Positions 23,682 to 31,251 of a DNA stretch of 37,503 bases are shown here, one piece after another. Source of the stretch: Bradyrhizobium sp. Lineage in GTDB: Bacteria > Pseudomonadota > Alphaproteobacteria > Rhizobiales > Xanthobacteraceae. Within the stretch, counting starts at the first letter, position 1. Every line of letters begins with the position of its first letter. The position numbers and the translations under genes were made by a program. The notes under the pieces were generated by a model, which worked only from the letters and a program-made list of their open reading frames with translations, had not been told where the DNA came from and did not search any database. The stretch lies in contig JAQGKC010000292.1 in assembly GCA_028290305.1 (NCBI GenBank), positions 1 through 37,503 of the forward strand, in the 5' to 3' direction.

Positions 23682-24959
23682 ATGGACGCGCTGCGCCTGA
23701 AGACGCGGAGAGATGTCGTTCGTGGCATCGCGGCGTCAACCGCATCGCTGACGCTCCCCTCGCCTTTGCTCGCGCAGTCCGCGGCACGCGTTGTCGTGAT
23801 CGGCGGCGGCTTTGGCGGCGCAAGTTGTGCGCGGGCGCTGAGACGGATCGATCCGAAACTGCAGGTGACACTGATCGAGTCGAACCGGACCTTCACCGCC
23901 TGTCCGTTCAGCAACGAGGTGATCGCTGGACTGCGGGAAATGGAAGCGCAGCAATTCACCTATGACAGGATTGTTGCCGAAGGCGTGACCGTCATCGCTC
24001 AGGCGGCGTCGAAGATCGATCCGCAAACCCGGATGGTCGGTCTCGCCGACGGCAATTCGCTCACCTATGATCGCCTGGTGCTGGCGCCCGGCATCGATCT
24101 GCGCTTCGATGCGTTGCCCGGTTATGACGAGGCCGCCACGGCAAGAATGCCTCATGCCTGGAAGGCCGGTGAGCAGACGGCACTGTTGCGCAAACAACTC
24201 GAAGCCATGGAGGATGGTGGCCTTGTGGCGCTTGCGGTGCCCGCGACCCCCTCGCGATGTCCGCCGGCTCCTTACGAACGCGCCAGCCTGATTGCCCATT
24301 ATCTGAAAACCCGAAAGCCGCGCTCCAAGGTTATCATCCTCGATGCCAAGGATGCGTTTCCGCAGCAGCGCCTGTTCGAGAATGCCTGGAACGAACTGTA
24401 CCCCGGCATGATCGAGCGGGTGTCGCTGTCGCAGGGCGGCCGGGTCGTATCCGTCGACCCCGCGACCAACACCATCGTCACCGATTTCGGCAATTATACC
24501 GCGCAGGTCGCAAATGTGATTCCGCCGCAGAAGGCCGGCCGCATCGCGGAGATCGCCGGCGCCGCCGATAACACCGGCTGGTGTCCGATCGATCCCGTCA
24601 CCTTTGCATCGAAACGCGTGCCAAATATTCACATCATCGGCGATGCCTGCATCGCAGGCGGCATTCCCAAATCAGCGTCGGCCGCGAACGCCGAGGCCAA
24701 GGCATGCGCCAGTGCGGTCGCGAATCTGATCTCGGGCAAATCTCCGGAAACACCGCGGCTGGTCGGCGCTTGCTACAACACGGTGGCGCCCGGCTATGCG
24801 TTTTCGCTATCTGGCGTCTATCAACCCAAGGACGGCATGTTCGCCGAAATCGAGGGCGGCGGCACAAGCCCGGTCGATGCGCCGCGCGAGGTTCGCACGC
24901 GCGAAGCTGAAAATGCGCAATCCTGGTACAAGACGATCACGGTGGAAGCTTTTGGCTAG
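23682..24959 (+). CDS. soxF: Flavocytochrome c sulfide dehydrogenase flavoprotein (FccB/SoxF)
   Basis: This 425-residue FAD protein oxidises sulfide, or supports Sox turnover, in the periplasm. A twin-arginine signal (KTRRDVVRG) opens the chain, followed by the Rossmann motif VVVIGGGFGG (37-46). Three key cysteines of FccB can be placed: C74 in TACPFSNEV, corresponding to the covalent FAD attachment site, and C193 (SRCPPAPYERA) with C301 (TGWCPIDPVTF), corresponding to the redox-active disulfide. The start at 23682 puts the Tat motif at the N-terminus; longer in-frame readings run into the previous gene. Its stop overlaps the soxX start. The separate monohaem/dihaem partner FccA is not present. 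SoxX may serve as electron acceptor, by inference. Confidence 0.92.
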   Translation: MDALRLKTRRDVVRGIAASTASLTLPSPLLAQSAARVVVIGGGFGGASCARALRRIDPKLQVTLIESNRTFTACPFSNEVIAGLREMEAQQFTYDRIVAEGVTVIAQAASKIDPQTRMVGLADGNSLTYDRLVLAPGIDLRFDALPGYDEAATARMPHAWKAGEQTALLRKQLEAMEDGGLVALAVPATPSRCPPAPYERASLIAHYLKTRKPRSKVIILDAKDAFPQQRLFENAWNELYPGMIERVSLSQGGRVVSVDPATNTIVTDFGNYTAQVANVIPPQKAGRIAEIAGAADNTGWCPIDPVTFASKRVPNIHIIGDACIAGGIPKSASAANAEAKACASAVANLISGKSPETPRLVGACYNTVAPGYAFSLSGVYQPKDGMFAEIEGGGTSPVDAPREVRTREAENAQSWYKTITVEAFG

Positions 24960-25410
24960 GTCAGTTCTCTATCTCGCCGGCGCGTGGCTCGCAGTGGCGG
25001 CGTTTACCTTGCCCTGTGCGGCCAGCGGCGAGGGATTGTGTGAATACGCGGTCGTTGGAGATGCCATTCCGAAATCACTGATGGGCATTCCGGGCGATGC
25101 GGCGCGAGGGCGCGCACTTGTGCTTGATCGCAGCAACACTTGCATCCTCTGTCACAACGGGCCATTTCCGGAAGAGAAGTTTCAGGGCGATCTCGCCCCC
25201 AGCCTTGCCGGCGCCGGCAGCCGCTGGTCCGAGGGCCAGCTTCGGCTTCGGCTCGTGGACGCGTCGCGCCTCAATGCCGCAACGATCATGCCTTCCTACT
25301 ACCGCTTGGACGGGCTCGATCGCGTCGGCGCGGCATGGCGCGGCAAGCCGATCCTGTCGGCGGAGCAGATCGAGGATATCGTGGCGTATCTTGCAACGCT
25401 GCGCGAATAG
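24952..25410 (+). CDS. soxX: Sulfur-oxidation cytochrome SoxX
   Basis: This 152-residue monohaem cytochrome c is the SoxX subunit of SoxAX, which joins thiosulfate to SoxY. The haem site is C64-x-x-C67-H68 (NTCILCHNG) and the distal Met is M113 in TIMPSYYRLDG. GSRWSEGQLRLRLVD and KPILSAEQIEDIVAYLATL are typical SoxX segments. A signal peptide (about 1-25) precedes the mature start. I use the TTG at 24952, which overlaps the fccB stop by 8 nt and has GGTGGAAG upstream. The only upstream ATGs are deep inside fccB and would destroy the signal peptide. It sits in order soxF-X-Y-Z-A. Confidence 0.92.
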   Translation: MARSVLYLAGAWLAVAAFTLPCAASGEGLCEYAVVGDAIPKSLMGIPGDAARGRALVLDRSNTCILCHNGPFPEEKFQGDLAPSLAGAGSRWSEGQLRLRLVDASRLNAATIMPSYYRLDGLDRVGAAWRGKPILSAEQIEDIVAYLATLRE

Positions 25411-25426
25411 GAAGGCATAATCAGCA

Positions 25427-25906
25427 ATGCATAAGCCGAACAACGCCACACGACGCCAATTTCTGGGCCTCGCCGGCAGCGCGGCCGCGTTTGGCGCAAC
25501 CCCTATCGTGACCTTGCGGCCTGCTGAGGCGACGCCTGCGATGCTGGCGACGGCTATCCGGAATGTTGTCGGAGCAGCCGTAGTACAAACCGGCAAGGTC
25601 AAACTCGATGTGCCGCCGCTGGTCGAAAACGGCAACACCGTGCCAATGAACGTTAGCGTCTCGAGCCCGATGACTTCGGATGACTACGTCAAAAGCATCC
25701 ATGTTTTCAACGAGAAGAATCCGCAGCCGAATATCGGCAATTTTTATCTCGGCCCGCGCGCCGGCCGCGCGCAGATTTCGACCCGCATTCGGCTGGCCGA
25801 CAGCCAGAAGATCGTCGCCATCGCGCGGCTCTCGGACGGCTCGTTCTGGTCGGCCAGCGTCGACGTGGTGGTAACGCTCGCGGCCTGCACCGAGGAGGTA
25901 ATCTGA
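25427..25906 (+). CDS. soxY: Sulfur carrier protein SoxY with atypical C-terminus
   Basis: This 159-residue SoxY carries sulfur intermediates on a C-terminal cysteine. A Tat signal, ATRRQFLGLAGSAAAFG, opens it; SoxYZ is known to be exported folded. The core segments VSVSSPMTSDDYVKSIHVF and GNFYLGPRAGRAQISTRIRL are typical. In characterised SoxY proteins the chain ends GGCGG; here it ends VTLAACTEEVI, so C154 is kept, but the flexible glycines are replaced and five residues follow. The codons for the tail contain GAGGAGGT, the ribosome-binding site for soxZ. soxZ starts at the overlapping TGATG. The gene follows soxX by 16 nt. Confidence 0.93.
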   Translation: MHKPNNATRRQFLGLAGSAAAFGATPIVTLRPAEATPAMLATAIRNVVGAAVVQTGKVKLDVPPLVENGNTVPMNVSVSSPMTSDDYVKSIHVFNEKNPQPNIGNFYLGPRAGRAQISTRIRLADSQKIVAIARLSDGSFWSASVDVVVTLAACTEEVI

Positions 25907-26226
25907 TGGCATCCGCATTGATCAACGTTCCGGCACGCGCGAAGCGCGGCGAGATCATCGAGATCAAGACGCTGATGTCGCATATCATGGAGACCGGCTA
26001 TCGCCACACGGCGACCGGCGAAGTCGTTCCGCGCGACATCATCACCAGCTTTACCTGCCGTTACAACGGCGTCGAGATTTTCAGCGCCGATCTGTTCCCG
26101 GCGATTGCGGCGAACCCGTTCATCACCTTCTTCACAGTCGCGACCGAGAGCGGAAAATTCGATTTCGACTGGATCGGCGACAGAGGTTTTACCGAATCCG
26201 CTTCGGCCTCCATTACCATCGAATGA
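25906..26226 (+). CDS. soxZ: Sulfur-oxidation protein SoxZ
   Basis: This 106-residue immunoglobulin-fold protein forms the heterodimer SoxYZ with SoxY, the carrier on which thiosulfate-derived sulfur is oxidised. It contains the typical opening INVPARAKRGEIIEIKTLM followed by SHIMETGYRH, and the strand FTCRYNGVEIFSADLFPAIA. It has no signal peptide, as is usual, because it is carried out with SoxY through the Tat system. The start overlaps the soxY stop (TGATG), with GAGGAGGT just upstream. Its own stop overlaps the soxA start by ATGA. This chain of overlaps points to coupled translation of Y, Z and A. Confidence 0.95.
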   Translation: MASALINVPARAKRGEIIEIKTLMSHIMETGYRHTATGEVVPRDIITSFTCRYNGVEIFSADLFPAIAANPFITFFTVATESGKFDFDWIGDRGFTESASASITIE

Positions 26227-27014
26227 GTTTTGCGCACACGATAGCCGTTGCGGTGCTGCTGATCGCGGCTGATATCGCCACCTCCTGGCTTTCCGCCGCC
26301 GAGATCCCGCAGGCCGAGCGCCGATCCGGGTTTAGCTTCATGACGCCGGACACCCAGGCTATCCAGAACGACGATACCGCCAATCCCGGTATGCTCTGGG
26401 TGCTTGACGGCGAAGCGCTGTGGAAGAGCAACGCCAACGCGGCGGGCAAGGCCTGCGACGATTGCCACAATGACGCCCGCGCCAGCATGAAGGGCGTAGC
26501 GGCCCGTTATCCTGCCTTCGACGAAGCACTTGGGCGCCCCGTGAACCTGGAGCAGCGCATCAATCTGTGCCGCGTCCGGCATCAACAGGCCACGCCACTC
26601 CCCTATGAAAGCCGCGAGCTGCTCGCGCTTACCGCGTTCGTCGCACAGCAATCACGCGGCGTCCCAATCGCGCCCGCTACGGATCCGAAGCTCGACCCCT
26701 TTGTCGCGAAGGGACGCGAGTTCTTCATGCACCGCCAGGGACAGCTCAACCTCGGCTGCACCAATTGCCACGATGACAATTGGGATAAGCACCTTGCAGG
26801 GTCCGCGGTCACGCAAGGTCAGCCGACCGGATATCCGCTTTACCGGCTGGAATGGCAGTCGCTCGGCTCGCTTGAGCGACGGCTGCGCAACTGCATGATC
26901 GGCACACGTGCCCAACCCTACGACTACGGCGCGCCGGAGTTGGTCGAATTGGAGCTTTACCTGATGTCGCGCGCACGGGGAATGCCGATCGAGACGCCGG
27001 CAGTCCGGCCGTGA
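26223..27014 (+). CDS. soxA: Dihaem cytochrome SoxA
   Basis: This 263-residue protein is the catalytic subunit of SoxAX, which oxidatively couples thiosulfate to the SoxY cysteine. Both haem sites are present: C78-x-x-C81-H82 (CDDCH) and C179-x-x-C182-H183 (CTNCH), so it is of the dihaem type. C116 in INLCRVRHQQ is the expected ligand of haem 1. C224 in RNCMIG is the active-site cysteine ligating haem 2, which is persulfidated in known enzymes. A signal peptide covers about 1-26. The ATG overlaps the soxZ stop. The run ends here without soxB or soxCD, and 250 nt of non-coding sequence follow. Confidence 0.94.
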   Translation: MSFAHTIAVAVLLIAADIATSWLSAAEIPQAERRSGFSFMTPDTQAIQNDDTANPGMLWVLDGEALWKSNANAAGKACDDCHNDARASMKGVAARYPAFDEALGRPVNLEQRINLCRVRHQQATPLPYESRELLALTAFVAQQSRGVPIAPATDPKLDPFVAKGREFFMHRQGQLNLGCTNCHDDNWDKHLAGSAVTQGQPTGYPLYRLEWQSLGSLERRLRNCMIGTRAQPYDYGAPELVELELYLMSRARGMPIETPAVRP

Positions 27015-27151
27015 GCCGCCCCGCCCCGGCCGCGCGGCGTTGATCGAACCCGGCATCCACACAAACTCCCAGCTAAAGGGGATTTTGCAGGGATTATTGA
27101 AATTTTTGCGACCCCAAGGGTCTTGCCGCAGCGCACTGGCGATGGCTGCGT

Positions 27152-27197
27152 TGCAATGATTGCAGCTTAACCTGCCTTGCGGCGCAACGATGGTTGC
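27152..27197. promoter_or_regulatory. Two palindromes in the gap before the class II aldolase gene
   Basis: TGCAAT-G-ATTGCA (27152-27164) and GCAAC-GATG-GTTGC (27184-27197) are perfect dyads with centres about 32 bp, or three helical turns, apart. Both carry TTGC/GCAA cores. They lie 67-112 nt upstream of the aldolase ATG, in a 249-nt gap with no gene, and are candidate operators. Confidence 0.4.
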
Positions 27198-27263
27198 AAG
27201 TAACCTGAGACCGGTCGATGAGGCCCTCTTTCAGAAAAACAACCGTTCCAACGGAGCAACGCC

Positions 27264-28058
27264 ATGACCCCGCCCGTGAGCTCTCCCGCCATTAAAGTCG
27301 TCAAATCGGTCCGTGAACAGGTGAGTCCCGAAGAGTGGCAAACCCGCGTCGATCTCGCAGCCTGCTATCGCCTCACCGCCATGTATGGCATGACGGAGAT
27401 GATCGCCAACCACATCTCCTGCCGCGTTCCCGGCTCGCACGACCATTTCCTGATCAACCCTTACGGGATGCTCTACGAGGAAATCGATGCTTCGAGCCTG
27501 ATCAAGGTCGATCTCGACGGCAACACCCTCTTCAACGCCTCGGACTATGGCGTCAACGCGGCTGGCTTCGTCATTCACAGCGCCATCCATATGGCCCGGC
27601 GCGACGTCGACTGCGTCGCGCATACACATACTCCGGCCGGCATGGCGGTCTCGGCGATGGAATGCGGGCTGCTGCCACTGGCGCAGACGTCGATGCGGTT
27701 TCTTCACATCGCCTACCATGACTTTGAAGGTATCGCCGATGATATCGGGGAGCGTGAACGGCTGGTCAGGGACCTCGGCGATCACGAAGCGATGATCTTG
27801 CGCAACCACGGACTGCTCGTGGTCGGACGAACCATTCCGGCGACGTTCAACATCTTGTTTCGCATGGAGCGGGCCTGCGAGGTGCAGGTCATGGCGCTAT
27901 CCTGCAATACCAAACTGATCTATCCGCCCCAGGACGTTCTGGAAAAAACATTCGACAAGGTGAAGCCCCGCCCGGATCAACCCAACCGGAACGGCGACCT
28001 GGCCTGGCCGGCGCTGCTGCGGAAGCTCGACCGCGTCGACACGTCGTATCGGAATTAG
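27264..28058 (+). CDS. Class II aldolase/adducin-family protein
   Basis: This 264-residue protein has the class II aldolase/adducin fold. The zinc histidines are visible in CVAHTHTPAG and the C-terminal part of the site in LRNHGLLVVG. MYGMTEMIANHISCRVPGS and NPYGMLYEEIDASSLIKVD are typical of the family branch that includes adducin-head-like and decarboxylase-like members. A GGAG ribosome-binding site precedes the ATG. Family members cleave phosphorylated or free hydroxy-ketones, or decarboxylate aromatic or keto-acids. I cannot name the substrate. It is at the edge of the aromatic-CoA cluster, transcribed toward the RidA-like gene, and may belong to it. Confidence 0.88.
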   Translation: MTPPVSSPAIKVVKSVREQVSPEEWQTRVDLAACYRLTAMYGMTEMIANHISCRVPGSHDHFLINPYGMLYEEIDASSLIKVDLDGNTLFNASDYGVNAAGFVIHSAIHMARRDVDCVAHTHTPAGMAVSAMECGLLPLAQTSMRFLHIAYHDFEGIADDIGERERLVRDLGDHEAMILRNHGLLVVGRTIPATFNILFRMERACEVQVMALSCNTKLIYPPQDVLEKTFDKVKPRPDQPNRNGDLAWPALLRKLDRVDTSYRN

Positions 28059-28124
28059 CAAAGCGCCGACAAGACACCGAACAGTATTTGGTCGATGTTG
28101 ATAGCGCTAAAGTCGTAATCGAAT

Positions 28125-28583
28125 TCAGCGCGGCACCACCGCCGTCGCTTCGATCTCGACCCGCGCCGCTTTTTCAACGAGACGCACGACCTGGACCAGC
28201 GCCATGGCAGGATAATGCGCGCCGAAAATATCGCGGTAGACCTGCCCGAGCATCTTCAGGTTCGCCAGGTATTCTTCCATATCGACAACATACCAGGTGA
28301 GACGGACGAGGTGTTCGGGCCGCGCGCGCCCCTCCGCTAGAATGGCTGAAATGTTGCTCAAGGTTTGACGGACCTGCGCGACAAAATCGGCTGGTAAATG
28401 ACCTTCGCTGTTCCAGCCGATCACCCCGCCGGTAACCACGAGGCGGCCATCAGCAGCCATGCCGTTGGCGTATCCCTTCGGAGCCGGCCAGCCGCTCGGC
28501 TGCAAAATCTGCGGGCCGGCAGCGGAGGCTTCAGCCTTCGCAACCGGCAGCACAGCAAGCGTGGGCCCTTTCGACGTGCTCAC
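28125..28583 (-). CDS. RidA/YjgF-family protein lacking the canonical arginine
   Basis: This Rid-family protein of about 152 residues is placed right after the CoA ligase. I favour the GTG at 28583, because AAGGAG lies 8 nt upstream; an ATG at 28616 that overlaps the ligase stop (ATGA) is the alternative. The Rid core runs from YANGMAADGRLVVTGGVIGW to VEIEATAVVPR. In active imine deaminases the arginine corresponding to E. coli RidA R105 lies in YPARS; here the site reads YPAMALVQV, so the arginine is replaced by Met. By family knowledge this points to a subgroup without standard 2-iminoacid deaminase activity. Rid-like genes accompany aerobic 2-aminobenzoate clusters in other bacteria, so a role with an enamine or imine intermediate is plausible. 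Confidence 0.85.
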   Translation of the reverse strand: MSTSKGPTLAVLPVAKAEASAAGPQILQPSGWPAPKGYANGMAADGRLVVTGGVIGWNSEGHLPADFVAQVRQTLSNISAILAEGRARPEHLVRLTWYVVDMEEYLANLKMLGQVYRDIFGAHYPAMALVQVVRLVEKAARVEIEATAVVPR

Positions 28584-28612
28584 GGATAATTCTCCTTCAC
28601 CTCGGATGCATT

Positions 28613-30295
28613 TCATTCCGCGGCCATGTGTGCGGACGTTGAGGCCGCGCCGGCAACAGCGATCTGCCGCAAGGCAAATCGCTTCAGTTTGCCAGTCTCG
28701 GTCTTGGGCAGTTGCGTCACGAATTCGATCGCACGCGGATATTTATACGGCGCGATCTCGCGCTTGACGTGGTCCTGCAACGCCGTCGTCAGCGCGGCAT
28801 CGCCCGTGAAACCGGGCGCCAGAACCACATAGGCCTTGACGATCATGCCGCGCGCGTCGTCGGGTGCGGCGACGACACCGCACTCGGCCACCGCCTGATG
28901 GGTCAGCAAGGCGGCTTCGACATCCGGACCGGCAATGTTGTAGCCGGCGGAAACGATCATGTCGTCTGACCGCGACTGGTACCAAAAGTACCCGTCTTTA
29001 TCCATCACGTAGGTGTCGCCCGTGATGTTCCACCCATTCTGGACGTATTTTCGTTGCCGCTCGTCGGCTAGGTAACGGCAGCCGGTCGGACCGCGCACGG
29101 CCAGCCGACCGATCGTATCAGCAGGCAAATCATTGCCCTCCTCGTCGACGATCTTGGCTTCGTATCCCGAGACCGGCTTGCCGGTTGCACCCGGGCGAAT
29201 TTCATCCTCGATCGCGCTGATGAAAATATGCAGCATCTCGGTCGAACCGATGCCGTCCATCAGCTTGATGCCGGTCGCTTTCAGCCAGGCGTCGAAGGTA
29301 CCCTTCGGCAGCGTTTCGCCAGCTGAAACGCATTTACGCAACGACGAAATGTCGTGCCTGGCAATCTTGCCGACCATTGCGCGATATGATGTCGGCGCGG
29401 TGAAACAGACCGTCGCCCTGTAGCGCTCGATCGCCGCCGGCAGGTCATCCGGACCGGCTTTTTCCAGCACCACGAACGACGCGCCGATATGCATCGGAAA
29501 CAGTACGCCGCCGAAGCCGAAGGTGAACGCCAGCGGCGCTGAGCCGATGAAGCGATCCTCACGGTTCGCCCGCAGCACGTTGCGCGCATAGCCGTCGCAC
29601 ACCGCAAGCATGTCGCGGTGGAAATGCATGGTCCCCTTGGGATCGCCTGTGGTCCCCGACGTGAAGGCGATCAGGCAGATGTCGTCCGAAGCGCTATCGA
29701 CGGCTGCGAATTCCGGGCTCGCATCCGACACCAATTGCTCCAGCGAGCCGGATTCACCGGTGCCCCAGTAGACGATGCGTTTGAGCTTGGGCGCGATGCT
29801 TTTCGCCTTTTCCATTTCGTCGGCAAGCTTGCCGTCGCACAGCGCCAGCGCGACTTCCGCCTTCTGGATCGGATAGGCTAGTTCTTTCGCGCGCAGCAGC
29901 GGCATGGTCGCGACCACGATGCCACCCGCTTTCAATACCGCAAGATAGGTCGCGACCATCATCGGATTGTTGGCCGACCGCAGCAGCACGCGGCCGCCGG
30001 TCACAAGACCGAGCTTGCCAACCAGCACATTGGCGATGCGGTTCACCAACTGCTGCAGTTCGCGATAGCTGTAACTGACGTCGGGACTGAAAATGCAGGG
30101 TTCATCGCCATGGCCCTGCTCGACCCAGCTATCGAGAAAATGCACCACGCAATTCAGCCGCTCCGGATATTGCAGTTCCGGCCGCGTGAAGATGAATTCC
30201 GGCTGGAGATCGGGGGACGGCAAATGATCCCGGGCGAATGTATCGACGTGAGCGGTGTGGGCCTTGGTGATGTGAGCTTTGGCGGCGCTGGCCAT
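28613..30295 (-). CDS. Benzoate/2-aminobenzoate-CoA ligase-like enzyme
   Basis: This 560-residue AMP-forming acid-CoA ligase carries the P-loop FTSGTTGDPKGTMHFH, the adenylate-binding DGIGSTEMLHIF segment, the hinge around YQSRSDDMIVSAGYNIAG, and the C-terminal catalytic lysine in PKTETGKLKRFALR. The long N-terminus with FIFTRPELQYPERLN and the GSTEMLHIF form are typical of the benzoate-CoA ligase family, including the 2-aminobenzoate-CoA ligases. I start it at the ATG at 30295, with AAGGAG 7 nt upstream; a second ATG at 30310 overlaps that ribosome-binding site. A promoter/operator shared with the fused flavoenzyme lies 50-78 nt upstream. It should activate an aromatic acid in the cytoplasm. 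2-Aminobenzoate or salicylate is inferred from the neighbours. Confidence 0.88.
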   Translation of the reverse strand: MASAAKAHITKAHTAHVDTFARDHLPSPDLQPEFIFTRPELQYPERLNCVVHFLDSWVEQGHGDEPCIFSPDVSYSYRELQQLVNRIANVLVGKLGLVTGGRVLLRSANNPMMVATYLAVLKAGGIVVATMPLLRAKELAYPIQKAEVALALCDGKLADEMEKAKSIAPKLKRIVYWGTGESGSLEQLVSDASPEFAAVDSASDDICLIAFTSGTTGDPKGTMHFHRDMLAVCDGYARNVLRANREDRFIGSAPLAFTFGFGGVLFPMHIGASFVVLEKAGPDDLPAAIERYRATVCFTAPTSYRAMVGKIARHDISSLRKCVSAGETLPKGTFDAWLKATGIKLMDGIGSTEMLHIFISAIEDEIRPGATGKPVSGYEAKIVDEEGNDLPADTIGRLAVRGPTGCRYLADERQRKYVQNGWNITGDTYVMDKDGYFWYQSRSDDMIVSAGYNIAGPDVEAALLTHQAVAECGVVAAPDDARGMIVKAYVVLAPGFTGDAALTTALQDHVKREIAPYKYPRAIEFVTQLPKTETGKLKRFALRQIAVAGAASTSAHMAAE

Positions 30296-30345
30296 TGCAC
30301 GCTCCTTCATCCTGATATCACGCCCGGCAGCGTTATCAGAATATC

Positions 30346-30374
30346 ATTTTAGGCTTAAAACATATTCGCGCAAG
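30346..30374 (-). promoter_or_regulatory. Promoter with overlapping MarR-type dyad upstream of CoA ligase
   Basis: On the minus strand TTGCGC (30373-30368), 16 nt and TAAAAT (30351-30346) make a sigma70-like promoter ending 50 nt before the ligase ATG. The dyad TTTTA-GGCT-TAAAA (30347-30360, plus strand) overlaps the -10 and spacer. The same arrangement recurs at 37458-37486, with 24 of 29 positions identical. A repressor bound to the dyad would block RNA polymerase. Confidence 0.65.
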
Positions 30375-30429
30375 GGCCGAATTTGAGCCGTCCCATGATT
30401 TTGAAAACCCAAAATAGGTTTGAGCGCGC

Positions 30430-31248
30430 TCAGCGCGTCGCCAGTTCCAGCAACCGCCGCACCATCGGCGATTGCGGATCGGCCAGCGGGGCAATCGCCG
30501 TAAAATGGTTAGCGTCGGGAACCACGCCGAACCGCGTTGGCAGGCCTGCTGCCCCCCAGAGGTCGACAATGCTGTTGCTTTGCCGAAAATATTCCGCGCT
30601 TTCGTTTTCGCCAACGACTGCATCGAGGCTTCCACGCGCGGGCACATCCCAGAACAGGGGGCTCGCAGCCCTGGCCGCCGCATGGTCAAGATGCAATGCA
30701 TTATTGATCGAGGTTCCGACCAGCGGCCCGAGGTCGAACAGGCCCGAAATGGTGTAGGCCGCAACGACGAGGTCTCGAGGCAGCGAAGCGTCGAGCGCCG
30801 GCCAATCGGTCGCGAGCAAACAGGCCGCGAGGTGCCCGCCCGCGGAATGGCCGCTCATGACCAGAGGCCGCCCGAGCCGCGCCAACTCGCGCGCTGCCGC
30901 CCGCATCTGCTGGATAATATGATCGACAGTGACACCGGGGCAAAGGTCGTAGCTTGGAATGGCGACGCTGACCCCGTGGGCATTCAACCCTCCGGCGAGG
31001 TGACTGAAGAAAGAACTGTCCAGCGCCTGCCAGTAGCCACCATGAATGAAAACGACGGCCGGGCCTTCGCTATCGCCCGGAAAGAAATCAACCGTGTTCC
31101 GCTCGCCGGGACCGTAAGGAATCGAACGCGGGGCATGCCGCTCGCGATAGGCTGCCGCGTCTTTTGCCCAACCTGCGATCAGCGAAGGGTTTTCTGGAAC
31201 CCGCGCCCGGTTGTTGTATTCAACCTCGTAGTCGACGTCCGTGCTCAA
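30430..31248 (-). CDS. Alpha/beta hydrolase, kynurenine-formamidase (AFMID)-like
   Basis: This 272-residue alpha/beta hydrolase has the HGGYW oxyanion motif (69-73) characteristic of arylformamidase/AFMID-type enzymes, nucleophile S135 in SGHSAGGHL, and probable catalytic H248 in PDANHFTAI. The opening EYNNRARVPE (about 10-19) also matches that family. Arylformamidase releases kynurenine from N-formylkynurenine, on the route from tryptophan to anthranilate. In this cluster, next to a 2-aminobenzoate-CoA-ligase-like gene, that role or hydrolysis of another N-acyl or thioester compound is likely. The start lies 3 nt after the MarR stop, so both are co-transcribed. The end is 134 nt before the ligase ATG. 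Exact substrate is undetermined. Confidence 0.85.
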   Translation of the reverse strand: MSTDVDYEVEYNNRARVPENPSLIAGWAKDAAAYRERHAPRSIPYGPGERNTVDFFPGDSEGPAVVFIHGGYWQALDSSFFSHLAGGLNAHGVSVAIPSYDLCPGVTVDHIIQQMRAAARELARLGRPLVMSGHSAGGHLAACLLATDWPALDASLPRDLVVAAYTISGLFDLGPLVGTSINNALHLDHAAARAASPLFWDVPARGSLDAVVGENESAEYFRQSNSIVDLWGAAGLPTRFGVVPDANHFTAIAPLADPQSPMVRRLLELATR

Positions 31249-31251
31249 AGT

